This document shows, piece by piece, positions 50,838-60,121 of a stretch of 64,000 nt of DNA. The number at the start of each line of letters is the position of its first letter. Within the stretch, counting starts at the first letter, position 1. The notes beneath the pieces were generated by a model. That model ran no database searches. It worked only from the letters and a program-made list of their open reading frames with translations, and was not told where the DNA came from. Made by a program: the position numbers and the translations under genes. The DNA is from Gordonia crocea (GTDB taxonomy: Bacteria; Actinomycetota; Actinomycetes; Mycobacteriales; Mycobacteriaceae), in the NCBI RefSeq assembly GCF_009932435.1, contig NZ_BJOU01000019.1, positions 193,710 through 257,709 on the forward strand. The letters are read 5' to 3'.

Positions 50838-53800
50838 ATGGTCAGCAGCCCCCAGCGCCCGTTGGTGCGCACGACGCTCGTCGGTGCGCAGGCGGCGCCG
50901 ACGGCGGCTCGGGAGTGGCCGGCGCCGGTGGCGCGGCTGATCGAAACCCCGGTGTTGGCCGATCCCGAGCAGCCGTGGCTGCCCTACCGCGTGCACGGCG
51001 GGCCGGGGAGCGGCAAGACCTCGGTGATCGTCGACGCCGCGGTGGCGCGGCTCACCGATCCGTCGATAGCCCCGGGATCGGTGTTGGTGCTGGCGGCGAG
51101 CCGGCGCGCCGGAAGCGTGTTGCGCGAGCAGATCACCCGCGCCGTCCTCGCGGCCGGCGGCTCGCCGACCGGGGCGGTGCGCGAACCACTCGTCCGGACG
51201 ATCCACTCCTACGCCTTCGCCATCCTGCGCTTGCAGGCGCAGGCGCACGACAATCCGCCGCCGCGGCTCATCACCGGGTCGGAGCAGGATGTCGTGCTGC
51301 GCGAGTTGTTGGCCGGCGACGTCGCCGACGGCGCAGCGGACTGGCCGGAGTCGCTGCGCCCGGCCCTGCTCACCGACGGCTTCGCCCAGGCGCTGCGCGA
51401 CTTGCTGATGCGGGCCGCCGAACGGGGTGCGGGACCCGAGGAACTGGTTCGGCTGGGTCGCCGTCACCGCCGGCCGGAATGGGTGGCGGCGGGGAAGATG
51501 TTCGCGCAGTACGAGCAGACCATGCTGCTGCGCGGCGCGGTCGGCGTCGGGTCCCCGCAGGCCAGCGCTCCCGCGGTGGACGCCGCAGAACTGGTCGGCT
51601 CGGCGTTGTCGGCCTTCGCCACCGACCCCGACCTCCTCGCCGCTCAGCGCGCCCGGATCCGGCACCTGCTGGTCGACGACGCCCAACACCTCGACCCGCA
51701 GGCCGCGCACCTGGTCCGGCTGATCGGCACGGGCGCCGACTCGACGATCATCGCGACGGATCCGGACCAGTCGATCTTCGGCTTCCGCGGGGCCTCACCG
51801 CGGTTCTCGGCGGAACTGGTCGATCCCTCCTCCCCGCGCGACATCGCCTTGACGCAGTCGTACCGGGCGACCCCGGCCGTCGCCGCCGTCGGCGCGGCCC
51901 TCGCCGCCCGCCTGCCGGGGGCGCGGCCCCACCGGTATCCGGAACCCGAACCGGACGGACCGACCGGTACCGCGGAGGTGAAAGTGTTCGCGTCGGCGGC
52001 GAAAGAGGCCACCGCCGTCGCCGACATGCTGCGCCGCGCCCACCTGTTCGACGACGTGGCGTGGTCGTCGATGGCCGTCATCGTCCGCTCGGTACCGCGG
52101 GCCCTGCCCGCACTGCGCCGGGCGTTCCGCGCGGCCGGCGTCCCCGTCGCCACCCCCGCCTCGGATCTGCCGCTGCACCGCCAGCGGGCGGTGACGGCCT
52201 TCCTCGTCGCGCTGCTGGCCGCCGACGGCTCGGTGTTGCCGGCCGAGTCGGTCATCACGCTGCTCACCGGGCCGATCGGCAGCGCGGACCCGGCGGCGCT
52301 GCGGCGGCTGCGGCGCGGGGTCCGGCGCGTCGACGACACCGTCGATTCGATCGACGCGCTGGGCGGCGCCCTCGCCGACGACGCCGCAGCGCAGCGATAC
52401 CTGGCGACGCTCAGCGACGCCGAGGCGCGGCCGCTGGTCCGGGTGCGCGCGGTGGTGGCCGCCGCGCGGCGGGCCATCGACGCGCACCGGTCGGTCGAGG
52501 AAGTCCTCTGGGAGGCGTGGTCGGCGTCCGGGCTGGAACGCCGGTGGGCCCCGGCGGCGTTGCGCGGCGGCCCGGCCGGCGAGCAGGCCGACCGCGACCT
52601 CGACGCGATGCTCGCCTTGTTCGAGGCGGCCGAGTCCTTCGCCGACAACCTGCCGAGCGCCGGGGTCACCGCGTTCGTCGACCACGTCGAAGCCCTGCAG
52701 ATCCCGCGGGACTCGCGGGCGAGCGCGGTGCGCGACGAAGCCGTCACCATCTGTTCGGCCCACGCCGCCGCCGGGCGGGAGTGGGACGTGGTGGCGGTGC
52801 CGGCGGTACTCGACGGGCTGTGGCCCTCGCTGCGGCCCCGCGGCAGCGTGCTCGCGACCGGCGCGCTGGTCGACCTGCTCGACGGCATCGACCCCGAGGC
52901 GGTCGACACCGTCGCGCGCAGCGCCGTCGCACTCGCCGACGAGCGGCGGTTGCTGTTGGTGGCCTGCTCCCGGGCCCGGCGGCGGCTGATGGTGAGCGCG
53001 GTCGAGGACGGCAGCGGTGAGGCGGCGCCGTCACGGTTCATCGGGGAGATCGCCGCGGCACTGGGCCAGACCGGCGGCGTGGAGGCGGAGCCGGATGCCC
53101 TGCCGGTCGACCCGGGGGTCGACCGCGTGCTGTCCCTGCCGTCGCTGGTGGCGGCGTTGCGCTCGGAGGTGCTCGCCGGTGTTGGCGGCGACGGGGGTTC
53201 GGATTCCGGCCCGACCCCGCGCGCGGTCGCGGCCGCCGAACTGCTGGCGCGGCTGGCCGATCACGACATCCCCGGCGCGCACCCGCGCGACTGGTTCGGC
53301 CTGGCGCCGGCCAGCACCGACGACCCGCTGTGGGTGCCGGCCGACGGGCCGCGACGACTCTCCCCGTCGAACATCGAGTCGCTGACGCGCTGCTCGTTGC
53401 GTTGGGTCCTCGAGGGCAACGGCGGGCGCGACGGGGATGAGACGCCGGCGGTCACCGGCACCCTTGTCCACACGCTGGTGCAGGCGCTGGCCGGACAGAT
53501 CAGCCCGACCGAGGCGACCGAGGCGTTGCGGGGGATCTGGGACCGCGTCGACACCGGCGCCGACTGGTTTTCCCGGCGTGAACTCGCGCGGGCCGAGCAG
53601 ATGCTCGACAACTTCCGCGGCTGGCTGACCGCCTCGCGCGACGAACTCACCGCCGTGGGCACCGAGGTCCCCGTCGACGCCGAGCTCGCCGCCGAGCCGG
53701 GACTGCCCGGTGCCGATATCCCGGTCCGGATCGTCGGGCGGATCGACCGGTTGGAGACAGACCGGGCCGACCGGCCCGTCATCGTCGACGTGAAGACCGG

Positions 53801-54146
53801 CAAGAGCGTGCCCACCAAGGAGGTCGCCCGCGAACACCCGCAGCTGGCCACCTACCAATTGGCCCTGCACCTGGGCGGGGTCCCGGGATTCCCGGCCGGA
53901 ATCGAGCCGGGCGGTGGGGAACTGGTCTACGTCGCGAGCCCCAACCAGAAGACCGGAGCCGCGGTGCGCGAACAGCCGGCGCTCACCCCGGAACTGATCG
54001 ACGGGTGGAAGGTGGTCCTGCGCGCGGCGGCCGCCGGCAGCGTGGGACCGGTGTTCACCGCCGTCCAGAACGACGGGTGCGGGCACTGCGGGTTGCACAC
54101 GTCGTGCCCGGCCCAGCTCACCGGGCGGAGCGTCGTCGATGACTGA
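50838..54146 (+). CDS. adnA: helicase-nuclease subunit AdnA
   Basis: One subunit of AdnAB, the mycobacterial-type motor-nuclease that resects double-strand breaks. The 1102-residue protein has an N-terminal UvrD-like motor with Walker A GGPGSGKTSVIVDAA but an atypical Walker B LLVDDAQHLDPQ (DEYQ in active helicases), ATDPDQSIFGFRGASPRFSA, and ICSAHAAAGREWDVVAVP. The C-terminal RecB-like nuclease has VIVDVKTGKSVPTKEVAREH and QLATYQLALHLGG. Cysteines in LTRCSLRW and CGHCGLHTSC fit the iron-sulfur staple of the AddB/AdnA type. Overlaps adnB by eight bases. Orthologue of Rv3202c. Confidence 0.93.
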   Translation: MVSSPQRPLVRTTLVGAQAAPTAAREWPAPVARLIETPVLADPEQPWLPYRVHGGPGSGKTSVIVDAAVARLTDPSIAPGSVLVLAASRRAGSVLREQITRAVLAAGGSPTGAVREPLVRTIHSYAFAILRLQAQAHDNPPPRLITGSEQDVVLRELLAGDVADGAADWPESLRPALLTDGFAQALRDLLMRAAERGAGPEELVRLGRRHRRPEWVAAGKMFAQYEQTMLLRGAVGVGSPQASAPAVDAAELVGSALSAFATDPDLLAAQRARIRHLLVDDAQHLDPQAAHLVRLIGTGADSTIIATDPDQSIFGFRGASPRFSAELVDPSSPRDIALTQSYRATPAVAAVGAALAARLPGARPHRYPEPEPDGPTGTAEVKVFASAAKEATAVADMLRRAHLFDDVAWSSMAVIVRSVPRALPALRRAFRAAGVPVATPASDLPLHRQRAVTAFLVALLAADGSVLPAESVITLLTGPIGSADPAALRRLRRGVRRVDDTVDSIDALGGALADDAAAQRYLATLSDAEARPLVRVRAVVAAARRAIDAHRSVEEVLWEAWSASGLERRWAPAALRGGPAGEQADRDLDAMLALFEAAESFADNLPSAGVTAFVDHVEALQIPRDSRASAVRDEAVTICSAHAAAGREWDVVAVPAVLDGLWPSLRPRGSVLATGALVDLLDGIDPEAVDTVARSAVALADERRLLLVACSRARRRLMVSAVEDGSGEAAPSRFIGEIAAALGQTGGVEAEPDALPVDPGVDRVLSLPSLVAALRSEVLAGVGGDGGSDSGPTPRAVAAAELLARLADHDIPGAHPRDWFGLAPASTDDPLWVPADGPRRLSPSNIESLTRCSLRWVLEGNGGRDGDETPAVTGTLVHTLVQALAGQISPTEATEALRGIWDRVDTGADWFSRRELARAEQMLDNFRGWLTASRDELTAVGTEVPVDAELAAEPGLPGADIPVRIVGRIDRLETDRADRPVIVDVKTGKSVPTKEVAREHPQLATYQLALHLGGVPGFPAGIEPGGGELVYVASPNQKTGAAVREQPALTPELIDGWKVVLRAAAAGSVGPVFTAVQNDGCGHCGLHTSCPAQLTGRSVVDD

Positions 54147-57100
54147 GCTGATCCCGGCCACCAGCATCGCGGCGGCTCTCGGACTACCGCGGCCCACCCC
54201 CGAGCAGGTCGCCGTCATCGAGGCGCCGCTCGAGCCGGTCCTCGTCGTCGCCGGGGCCGGCGCGGGCAAGACCGAGACGATGGCCTCGCGGGTGGTCTGG
54301 TTGGTGGTCAACCGGTTTGCCGGTCCCGAGGAGGTCCTCGGGCTGACGTTCACCCGCAAGGCGGCCAGCGAGCTGGGAGCGCGGATCCGGCGGCGGCTGG
54401 CGACGCTGGCCGGGGCGCCGGTGCTGGCCGAGTGGGACGTCGACGGGTCGCTGCGCGCCCGACTCGCCGGAGCCGACCCCGAGATCAGCACCTACCACGC
54501 CTACGCGGGACGGCTGATCGCCGACTACGGGCTGCTGCTGCCGGTGGAACCGACGTCGACGCTGCTCAGCGAAACCGAGCTGTGGCAGCTCGCCTTCTCG
54601 GTCGTCGCAAACCACCCGGGGGACCTGGCGACCAACAAGGTGCCGTCCGGGGTGACTGAGGCGGTGTTGAAGCTGTACTCCGACTCCGCCGAGCACCTCG
54701 TCGACCCGGATTCGCTGGCGAGCGCCGGACAGCGGCTCTACGACCTCGTCGACACCCTGCCCAAAGGGCTGCGCCAGCGTGACGAGCCGTCACGCAAGCT
54801 GCGCGACGTGCAGGCGGTCATCGACGAGCGCCGCGCGTTGCTCCCTCTGGTGGCGGAACTGTCGCGGCGGATGCGCGAGCAGGGCGCACTGGACTTCGGG
54901 TCGCAGATGTCGTTGGCGGCGCGCCTGGTCACCCGGCACCCGGAGGTCGTCGCCGCTGAGCGGGCGTCGGTGCGCGCCGTCCTCCTCGACGAGTACCAGG
55001 ACACCGGCCACTCCCAGCGGATCCTGTTGCGGGCGTTGTTCGGCAGCGGCGGCGGACCCGTCGCGGTGACCGCCGTCGGGGACCCGATCCAATCGATCTA
55101 CGGCTGGCGCGGGGCGTCGGCGGCCAACCTGCCGCGGTTCGCCACCGATTTCCCGCGGCCCGACGGCACGCCGGCGCAGCGGCTCGAACTACTCACGAGC
55201 TGGCGCAACGCGGCACATGCGTTGACATTGGCCAACTCCGCCTCCGACGAGTTGCGCCGCCGCGGGGTGCCCGTGTCGATTCTGCGGCCACGGCCCGATG
55301 CCCCGCTGGGCACCGTGGCCATGGCACTGACCGAGACCGTCCTGGACGAGCGGACCTGGATTGCCGAGAGGATCGCGGAGCTGTACCGGACCGCGGCCGA
55401 GGCCGGCACTGCGCCGCCGACCACCGCGATCCTGGTGCGCCGCAACGAGGATTCGGCGCCGTTGGCCGCCGAGTTGGAGGCGCTGGGCATCCCCGCCGAG
55501 GTTGTGGGTATCGGCGGGCTGCTGCACGTGCCCGAGGTCGAGGACGTGGTCGCGACGCTGCGGCTCATGGCCGACCCGATGGCCGGCAGTGCCGCGATGC
55601 GGCTGCTCACCGGTGCGCGCTGGCAACTGGGTGCCGTCGACATCGCCGCACTGTGGCGCCGCGCCCGGGAGTTGGCGGCGGGGAGCCGGGTCGCGCAAAT
55701 GCCGCTGGACACCCCCGAACAGCTGGCCCAGGCACTGGCGGCAACGGTCCCCGACGAACTGGTCGACGACGCCGGGATCGCCGACGCACTCGTCGACCCC
55801 GGCGACCCGGCCCGCTACAGCACTGAGGGTTATACGCGCATCCGTCGCCTCGGTGGGCAGCTCGAACAGCTGCGCCGGCGCATCGGACAGCCCCTCCCGG
55901 AGCTGGTCGCCGACGTCGAGCAGACGATCGGAGTGGCGGTGGAGGCGCAGATCCGCGCCCGGCGAATGCGGGGCGCGACCACCGGCCGCGAACACCTCGA
56001 CGCCTTCGCCGGCTATGTCGCGGCCTACGCCGACAAGCCGGGCGCGACGCTGCCCGGCCTCCTGGCCTTCCTCGACACCGCGGAGACCATCGAGAAAGGC
56101 CTGGAACCCGGTCGGGTCGAGGTGGCCGAGCAGCGGGTGCAGATCCTGACCGTCCACGCCGCCAAGGGGCTGGAGTGGGACGTCGTCGCCATCCCGCACG
56201 TGTGCGGCGGGATCTTCCCCAGCGGGCGATCGGAAGGGACGTGGCTCGGCAGTGCGCGCGAGTTGCCCGCCGAGTTGCGCGGTGATCTCGCCGACCCGGA
56301 CCGGGGCGGTGGGTCCGGCGAGGGGTTCCCGCGGTTGTCCCTCGACGCCGCCGGGGACCGCAAGGAACTCGAGTCGGCGCTCGAGGACCACAAGGCGGCC
56401 ATTGCCCAACGCCGCCTCGAAGAGGACCGTCGGCTGCTCTACGTCGCACTGACGCGCGCCAAGGCGTCGCTGTTCATCTCGGCGCACCACTGGTCGATGG
56501 GGTCGTCGAAACCGCGCGGAATCTCCGAGTTCTATACCGAGCTGCTCGACGTCGTATCGAGCACCATGGCCGATCCCGGCGTCGACTCCACCGGGATGTC
56601 GGTCGACATCGCCGCGCCGGAACCCGATCCGTCGGCGGAGAACCCCTTGGCCGCCCACGTCATCAGTGCCCAGTGGCCGGCCGACCACCTCGGTGAGCGG
56701 CGCCCGCGCGAGACCGCCGCCGCGGCGCTGGTCCTCGACCGGTTGACCGCCCGGGCGCAGCCGTCGCTGTTCGACGGGGTCGGCGAGGCCGCCGAACCGG
56801 TTTCCGTCGACGACGATGTCGACCGTTGGCGCGCCGAGGTCGACGTCCTGCTCGCGGAGCACGCCGCGGCCAACCAGGCCGGCGTCGACGTCGCGCTGCC
56901 CGCTCACCTGTCGGTCAGCCAGCTCGTCGACCTCGATACCGACGAGGCCACCTTCGCCCAACGGCTGCGGCGGCCGGTCCCGTTCAAACCGAACGCGCTG
57001 GCCCGCCGCGGCACCGCGTTTCACGCGTGGGTGGAACGGCGGTTCGGCGCCTCCAGCCTGCTCGACATCGACGAGCTGCCCGGTGCGGCGGACGAGACCG

Positions 57101-57492
57101 CGGTTCCCGACGAGGATCTCGCCGAGCTGATCACCCGGTTCGAGGCGTCCCGGTGGGCCAATCGCACGCCCGTCGAAGTCGAGGTGCCGTTCGAGACGGT
57201 GATCGGGTCCACGGTGATCCGCGGACGCATCGATGCGGTCTTCGCCGAACGCGGCGACGACGGGCAGCAGCGGTGGATCGTCGTCGACTGGAAGACCGGC
57301 GCGGTGCCCGAACCGGCGAAGCGCGCGTCCCTCAACATCCAGTTGGCCGCGTACCGGATCGCATGGGCGAAACTCGTCGGCGCGCACGTCGATCAGGTCC
57401 GCGCAGCCTTCCACTATGTGCGGCCGGACTTCACGCTCGAGCCCGACGACTTGCCCGATGCGACCTCGCTGGCCGCACTGCTCGCGCGATAG
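54139..57492 (+). CDS. adnB: helicase-nuclease subunit AdnB
   Basis: Lead motor and second nuclease of AdnAB. The 1117-residue protein has a complete UvrD-type motor: Walker A AGAGAGKTETMASRVV, LTFTRKAASELGARI, Walker B LLDEYQDTGHSQ, AVGDPIQSIYGWRGASAANL, VHAAKGLEWDVVAIPHV and YVALTRAKASLFIS. The C-terminal nuclease has RRGTAFHAWVERRFG, VRGRID-type VIRGRIDAVFAERG and VVDWKTGAVPEPAKRASLNI, with the catalytic Asp and Lys intact. Orthologue of Rv3201c. ATG 54139 lies inside the end of adnA, so the subunits are translated in a coupled way. Confidence 0.95.
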   Translation: MTELIPATSIAAALGLPRPTPEQVAVIEAPLEPVLVVAGAGAGKTETMASRVVWLVVNRFAGPEEVLGLTFTRKAASELGARIRRRLATLAGAPVLAEWDVDGSLRARLAGADPEISTYHAYAGRLIADYGLLLPVEPTSTLLSETELWQLAFSVVANHPGDLATNKVPSGVTEAVLKLYSDSAEHLVDPDSLASAGQRLYDLVDTLPKGLRQRDEPSRKLRDVQAVIDERRALLPLVAELSRRMREQGALDFGSQMSLAARLVTRHPEVVAAERASVRAVLLDEYQDTGHSQRILLRALFGSGGGPVAVTAVGDPIQSIYGWRGASAANLPRFATDFPRPDGTPAQRLELLTSWRNAAHALTLANSASDELRRRGVPVSILRPRPDAPLGTVAMALTETVLDERTWIAERIAELYRTAAEAGTAPPTTAILVRRNEDSAPLAAELEALGIPAEVVGIGGLLHVPEVEDVVATLRLMADPMAGSAAMRLLTGARWQLGAVDIAALWRRARELAAGSRVAQMPLDTPEQLAQALAATVPDELVDDAGIADALVDPGDPARYSTEGYTRIRRLGGQLEQLRRRIGQPLPELVADVEQTIGVAVEAQIRARRMRGATTGREHLDAFAGYVAAYADKPGATLPGLLAFLDTAETIEKGLEPGRVEVAEQRVQILTVHAAKGLEWDVVAIPHVCGGIFPSGRSEGTWLGSARELPAELRGDLADPDRGGGSGEGFPRLSLDAAGDRKELESALEDHKAAIAQRRLEEDRRLLYVALTRAKASLFISAHHWSMGSSKPRGISEFYTELLDVVSSTMADPGVDSTGMSVDIAAPEPDPSAENPLAAHVISAQWPADHLGERRPRETAAAALVLDRLTARAQPSLFDGVGEAAEPVSVDDDVDRWRAEVDVLLAEHAAANQAGVDVALPAHLSVSQLVDLDTDEATFAQRLRRPVPFKPNALARRGTAFHAWVERRFGASSLLDIDELPGAADETAVPDEDLAELITRFEASRWANRTPVEVEVPFETVIGSTVIRGRIDAVFAERGDDGQQRWIVVDWKTGAVPEPAKRASLNIQLAAYRIAWAKLVGAHVDQVRAAFHYVRPDFTLEPDDLPDATSLAALLAR

Positions 57493-57514
57493 CGGTGCTA
57501 GATTCCCACACGTG

Positions 57515-58606
57515 ATGTTCGCGAAGGGCCGGGTGAAGGCCCGCCTGCGGCGCCGGACCCGCGGCGCCCTGTCGACCGAGCCGGAATACGCGCTCGTCAA
57601 CATCGTGCGCATCCCCGATGCGCAGATGAGTCCGGCGCGCGCGATCGGGCGGCGCGTGCTGTTCGCGCTGCTGGCGCTGTTGTTCACCTCGCTGGTGGTC
57701 TTCATCGACCGTGAGGGATACCGCGATGCCACCGGCAACCCGCTGTCGTACCTCGACTCGCTCTACTACTCGGCGGTGACCCTGTCGACCACGGGATACG
57801 GCGACGTCACGCCGGTCTCGCCGGGCGCGCGACTGGTCAACATCATCGTCATCACCCCATTGCGCGTCCTGTTCCTGATCGTCTTGATCGGTACCACCCT
57901 GGAAGTGCTGACCGAGCGGTCGCGCCAGGCGCTGAGAATCCAACGCTGGAGGGCTACGTTGCGCAACCACACAGTTGTCGTCGGGTTCGGCACGAAGGGC
58001 CAGACCGCCGTCGACGCGATGATCGGCGACGGGGTCAAGCCGTCGGAGATCGTCGTCGTCGACCCGTCACAGGCCGCACTCGACGCCGCCGAGGCACACG
58101 GCCTGGTCACGGTGCGCGGCGATGCCACCAAGTCCGACGTGTTGCGGCTCGCCGGTGCGGCCCACGCCGCGAGCATCATCATCGCGACGAGCCGTGACGA
58201 CACGGCGGTCCTCACCGCGCTGTCGGCGCGCGAGATGAACAAGACCGCCACCATCGTCGCGTCGATCCGCGATTCGGAGAACACGCACGTCATGAAACAG
58301 TCCGGCGCGAACTCGGTCGTCGTGACGTCGGAGACCGCGGGCCGACTCTTGGGGATCGCGACCCAGTCGCCCAGCGTCGTGGAGGTTTTCGAGGACCTCC
58401 TCACCCCGGACGAGGGATATGCCATCGCCGAGCGGCCGGTCGACCCGACCGAAGTCGGCGGATCCCCGGCGCACACCGTCGACATCGTCCTGGGATTGGT
58501 GCGCGACGGGAAGCTCTACCGCATTGGCGAACCGGGGGTCGAGGCGATCGAGCTCGGCGACCGCCTGCTCTACGTCCGCCGCGGTCCCGCCGACAAGGAC
58601 CGCTGA
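57515..58606 (+). CDS. potassium channel with RCK/TrkA-N domain (Rv3200c-like)
   Basis: A 363-residue two-helix potassium channel. The first membrane helix is VLFALLALLFTSLVVFI, the pore has SAVTLSTTGYGDVTPVSPG with the selectivity filter TTGYGD, the second helix is LVNIIVITPLRVLFLIVLIG, and an RCK domain follows with HTVVVGFGTKGQTAVDAMI and a late TrkA-C-like region. Cytoplasmic nucleotide or ion binding to the RCK would gate it. GTG 57512 or ATG 57515 may be used. Twenty-two bases after adnB; orthologue of Rv3200c. Confidence 0.9.
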   Translation: MFAKGRVKARLRRRTRGALSTEPEYALVNIVRIPDAQMSPARAIGRRVLFALLALLFTSLVVFIDREGYRDATGNPLSYLDSLYYSAVTLSTTGYGDVTPVSPGARLVNIIVITPLRVLFLIVLIGTTLEVLTERSRQALRIQRWRATLRNHTVVVGFGTKGQTAVDAMIGDGVKPSEIVVVDPSQAALDAAEAHGLVTVRGDATKSDVLRLAGAAHAASIIIATSRDDTAVLTALSAREMNKTATIVASIRDSENTHVMKQSGANSVVVTSETAGRLLGIATQSPSVVEVFEDLLTPDEGYAIAERPVDPTEVGGSPAHTVDIVLGLVRDGKLYRIGEPGVEAIELGDRLLYVRRGPADKDR

Positions 58607-58609
58607 CCA

Positions 58610-59527
58610 ATGGCATTCGAGATGCCGCAGCCACCGCTGTTCTCCCGCTCCACCGTCGACCGGGGCGGCGAGTTCCGCGGTAACCGCGGGGCCGCGGTGC
58701 AGGGCTGGGACAGTGCCCGGGTGTTGCTGATCGATCGTCGGGGCCGGTTCGGCGTCGGCGAGAGCGGTGGCCTGCGCTGGGTGTCGGGGCCGACGGTCGC
58801 GCCGTCGCCGCCCGAGGACCTCGTGTTGCTCGGCGTCGAGGGCGAGGTGTTCTTGTGGGCGCGCCGCGTCGACGACGTGGCCGAGCCGCTCGGCGACGCG
58901 CGATCGGCCGGCCACCACCTCGGCGGCGACGATGCCGGGTTGCTGGTGACCGCGCTGGGGATGCTCAACTGGCACGACCATGCGGAGTTCTCGCCAACGA
59001 CCGGGTCGCCGACCTCGGTGGAGAAGAGCGGATGGGTCCGGCGTGATCGGTCATGCGGCCGGGAGGAGTTCCCGCGCACCGATCCGGCGATCATCACCGT
59101 CGTCCACGACGGCGCCGACCGGATTCTCCTCGGACGGCAGGCGATGTGGCCCGAGCGCTGGTATTCGACGCTGGCGGGATTCGTCGAGCCGGGGGAGTCG
59201 TTGGAGCAGTGCGTGGTGCGCGAGGTTCGCGAGGAGGTCGGCATCACCGTCACCGAGCCGCGCTATCTCGGCAGTCAGCCGTGGCCGTTCCCGCGGTCGC
59301 TAATGGTCGGGTTCGCCGCGATCGGCGACCCCGACGAGCCGCTGCAGTTCCTCGACGGCGAGATCGCCGATGCCGTCTGGTTCACCCGCGAGCAGGTGCG
59401 CGACGCGCTCGCGGCGGGGGAGTGGGCGGCGCCCGACGACGATGATGCCGCGTCGGTACCGCTGCGCCTGCCCGGCTCGGTCTCGATCGCCCGCGCGATG
59501 GTCGAGACCTGGGCCGCCGCCTCCTAA
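58610..59527 (+). CDS. nudC: NAD(+) diphosphatase NudC
   Basis: Hydrolyses NADH/NAD into NMN(H) and AMP and can remove NAD caps from RNA. The 305-residue protein has an N-terminal domain, a middle region where the E. coli zinc-ribbon cysteines are not conserved, and the NUDIX box GFVEPGESLEQCVVREVREE followed by VG, then the family signature SQPWPFPRSLM. The intact SQPWPFP differs from the SQQWPFP I recall for M. tuberculosis. Three bases after the channel gene. Orthologue of Rv3199c. Its stop codon abuts repeat array 4. Confidence 0.93.
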   Translation: MAFEMPQPPLFSRSTVDRGGEFRGNRGAAVQGWDSARVLLIDRRGRFGVGESGGLRWVSGPTVAPSPPEDLVLLGVEGEVFLWARRVDDVAEPLGDARSAGHHLGGDDAGLLVTALGMLNWHDHAEFSPTTGSPTSVEKSGWVRRDRSCGREEFPRTDPAIITVVHDGADRILLGRQAMWPERWYSTLAGFVEPGESLEQCVVREVREEVGITVTEPRYLGSQPWPFPRSLMVGFAAIGDPDEPLQFLDGEIADAVWFTREQVRDALAAGEWAAPDDDDAASVPLRLPGSVSIARAMVETWAAAS

Positions 59528-59529
59528 CC

Positions 59530-59613
59530 GCCGACTGGGCCCTCTTTCTCGTCGAGTGGGCCCTCGATTTCGTCGACTGGGCCCTCGATCTCGTCGACTG
59601 GGCCCTCGATCGT
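59530..59613. repeat. 21-bp tandem repeat array 4
   Basis: Four units in the orientation GYCGACTGGGCCC plus eight bases, followed by a decayed fifth (GCCAACTGG). It begins two bases after the nudC stop, with TAACCGCCGACTGGGCCC identical to the junction at tmk. It is inverted relative to array 5; the two flank mrx1. Confidence 0.93.
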
Positions 59614-59628
59614 GCCAACTGGACGGCG

Positions 59629-59655
59629 GGAACAACTGGCTGCCCATGTGGTGTT
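59629..59655 (+). promoter_or_regulatory. possible SigH promoter of mrx1
   Basis: GGAAC (59629-59633), a 19-base spacer and GTT (59653-59655). The spacer is one base longer than the sigH promoter's. The predicted start would be within a few bases of the mrx1 ATG, giving a nearly leaderless mRNA. Mycoredoxin genes in actinobacteria are commonly SigH controlled. Confidence 0.5.
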
Positions 59656-59664
59656 ATCAATGGC

Positions 59665-59916
59665 ATGAGTACCGATGCTCCAGCCCTGACGATGTACACG
59701 ACGACCTGGTGTGGTTACTGCAACCGACTCAAGACCGGCCTGAAGAGTCTTGGGGTCACGTGGGACGAGGTGAATATCGAGGAGGATCCGGCTGCGGCCG
59801 ACTTCGTCGGCGGCGTCAATAACGGAAACCACGTCGTTCCGACGGTGAAATATGCCGACGGATCTACCGCGACCAATCCGTCGATCGCCGATGTGCGCGC
59901 GAAACTGGGCCTCTGA
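59665..59916 (+). CDS. mrx1: mycoredoxin Mrx1
   Basis: An 83-residue glutaredoxin-fold oxidoreductase that reduces mycothiol mixed disulfides. The active site is TTTWCGYCNRLKTGL (CGYC) and the cis-proline region HVVPTVKYADGSTATNPS completes the fold. Orthologue of Rv3198A. It lies between inverted arrays 4 and 5, with a SigH-like promoter directly in front, so it is a self-contained unit rather than part of the nudC transcript only. Confidence 0.94.
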   Translation: MSTDAPALTMYTTTWCGYCNRLKTGLKSLGVTWDEVNIEEDPAAADFVGGVNNGNHVVPTVKYADGSTATNPSIADVRAKLGL

Positions 59917-59919
59917 TTA

Positions 59920-60087
59920 GGGCCCAGTCGACGGGATCGAGGGCCCAGTCGGCGGGAAGTAGGGCCCAGTCAGCGGGATAGAGGGCCCAGTCAGCGGGAT
60001 AGAGGGCCCAGTCGACGAGGATGAGGGCCCACTCGGCGGGAAAGAGGGCCCAGTCGGCGGAGATGAGGGCCCACTCGACGACGGGGA
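59920..60087. repeat. 21-bp tandem repeat array 5
   Basis: Eight units in the orientation GGGCCCAGTCG plus ten bases; two units have CACTCG and two CAGTCAG, so this is the most diverged array. It begins three bases after the mrx1 stop and ends 34 bases before the uvrD2 start, so it is the only array lying directly upstream of a gene start. Confidence 0.94.
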
Positions 60088-60121
60088 GGGGCGTCGGGAA
60101 CTGTCGGACCGGGGTGGGATA

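Noticed and set aside
55189..57738. 849-codon minus-strand frame opposite adnB
   Set aside because: Antisense to catalytic motifs of AdnB and without recognisable domains.
59920..60087. CRISPR array
   Set aside because: The 21-bp units are contiguous with no unique spacers of constant length, no leader and no cas genes; the variable bases are part of a tandem repeat.
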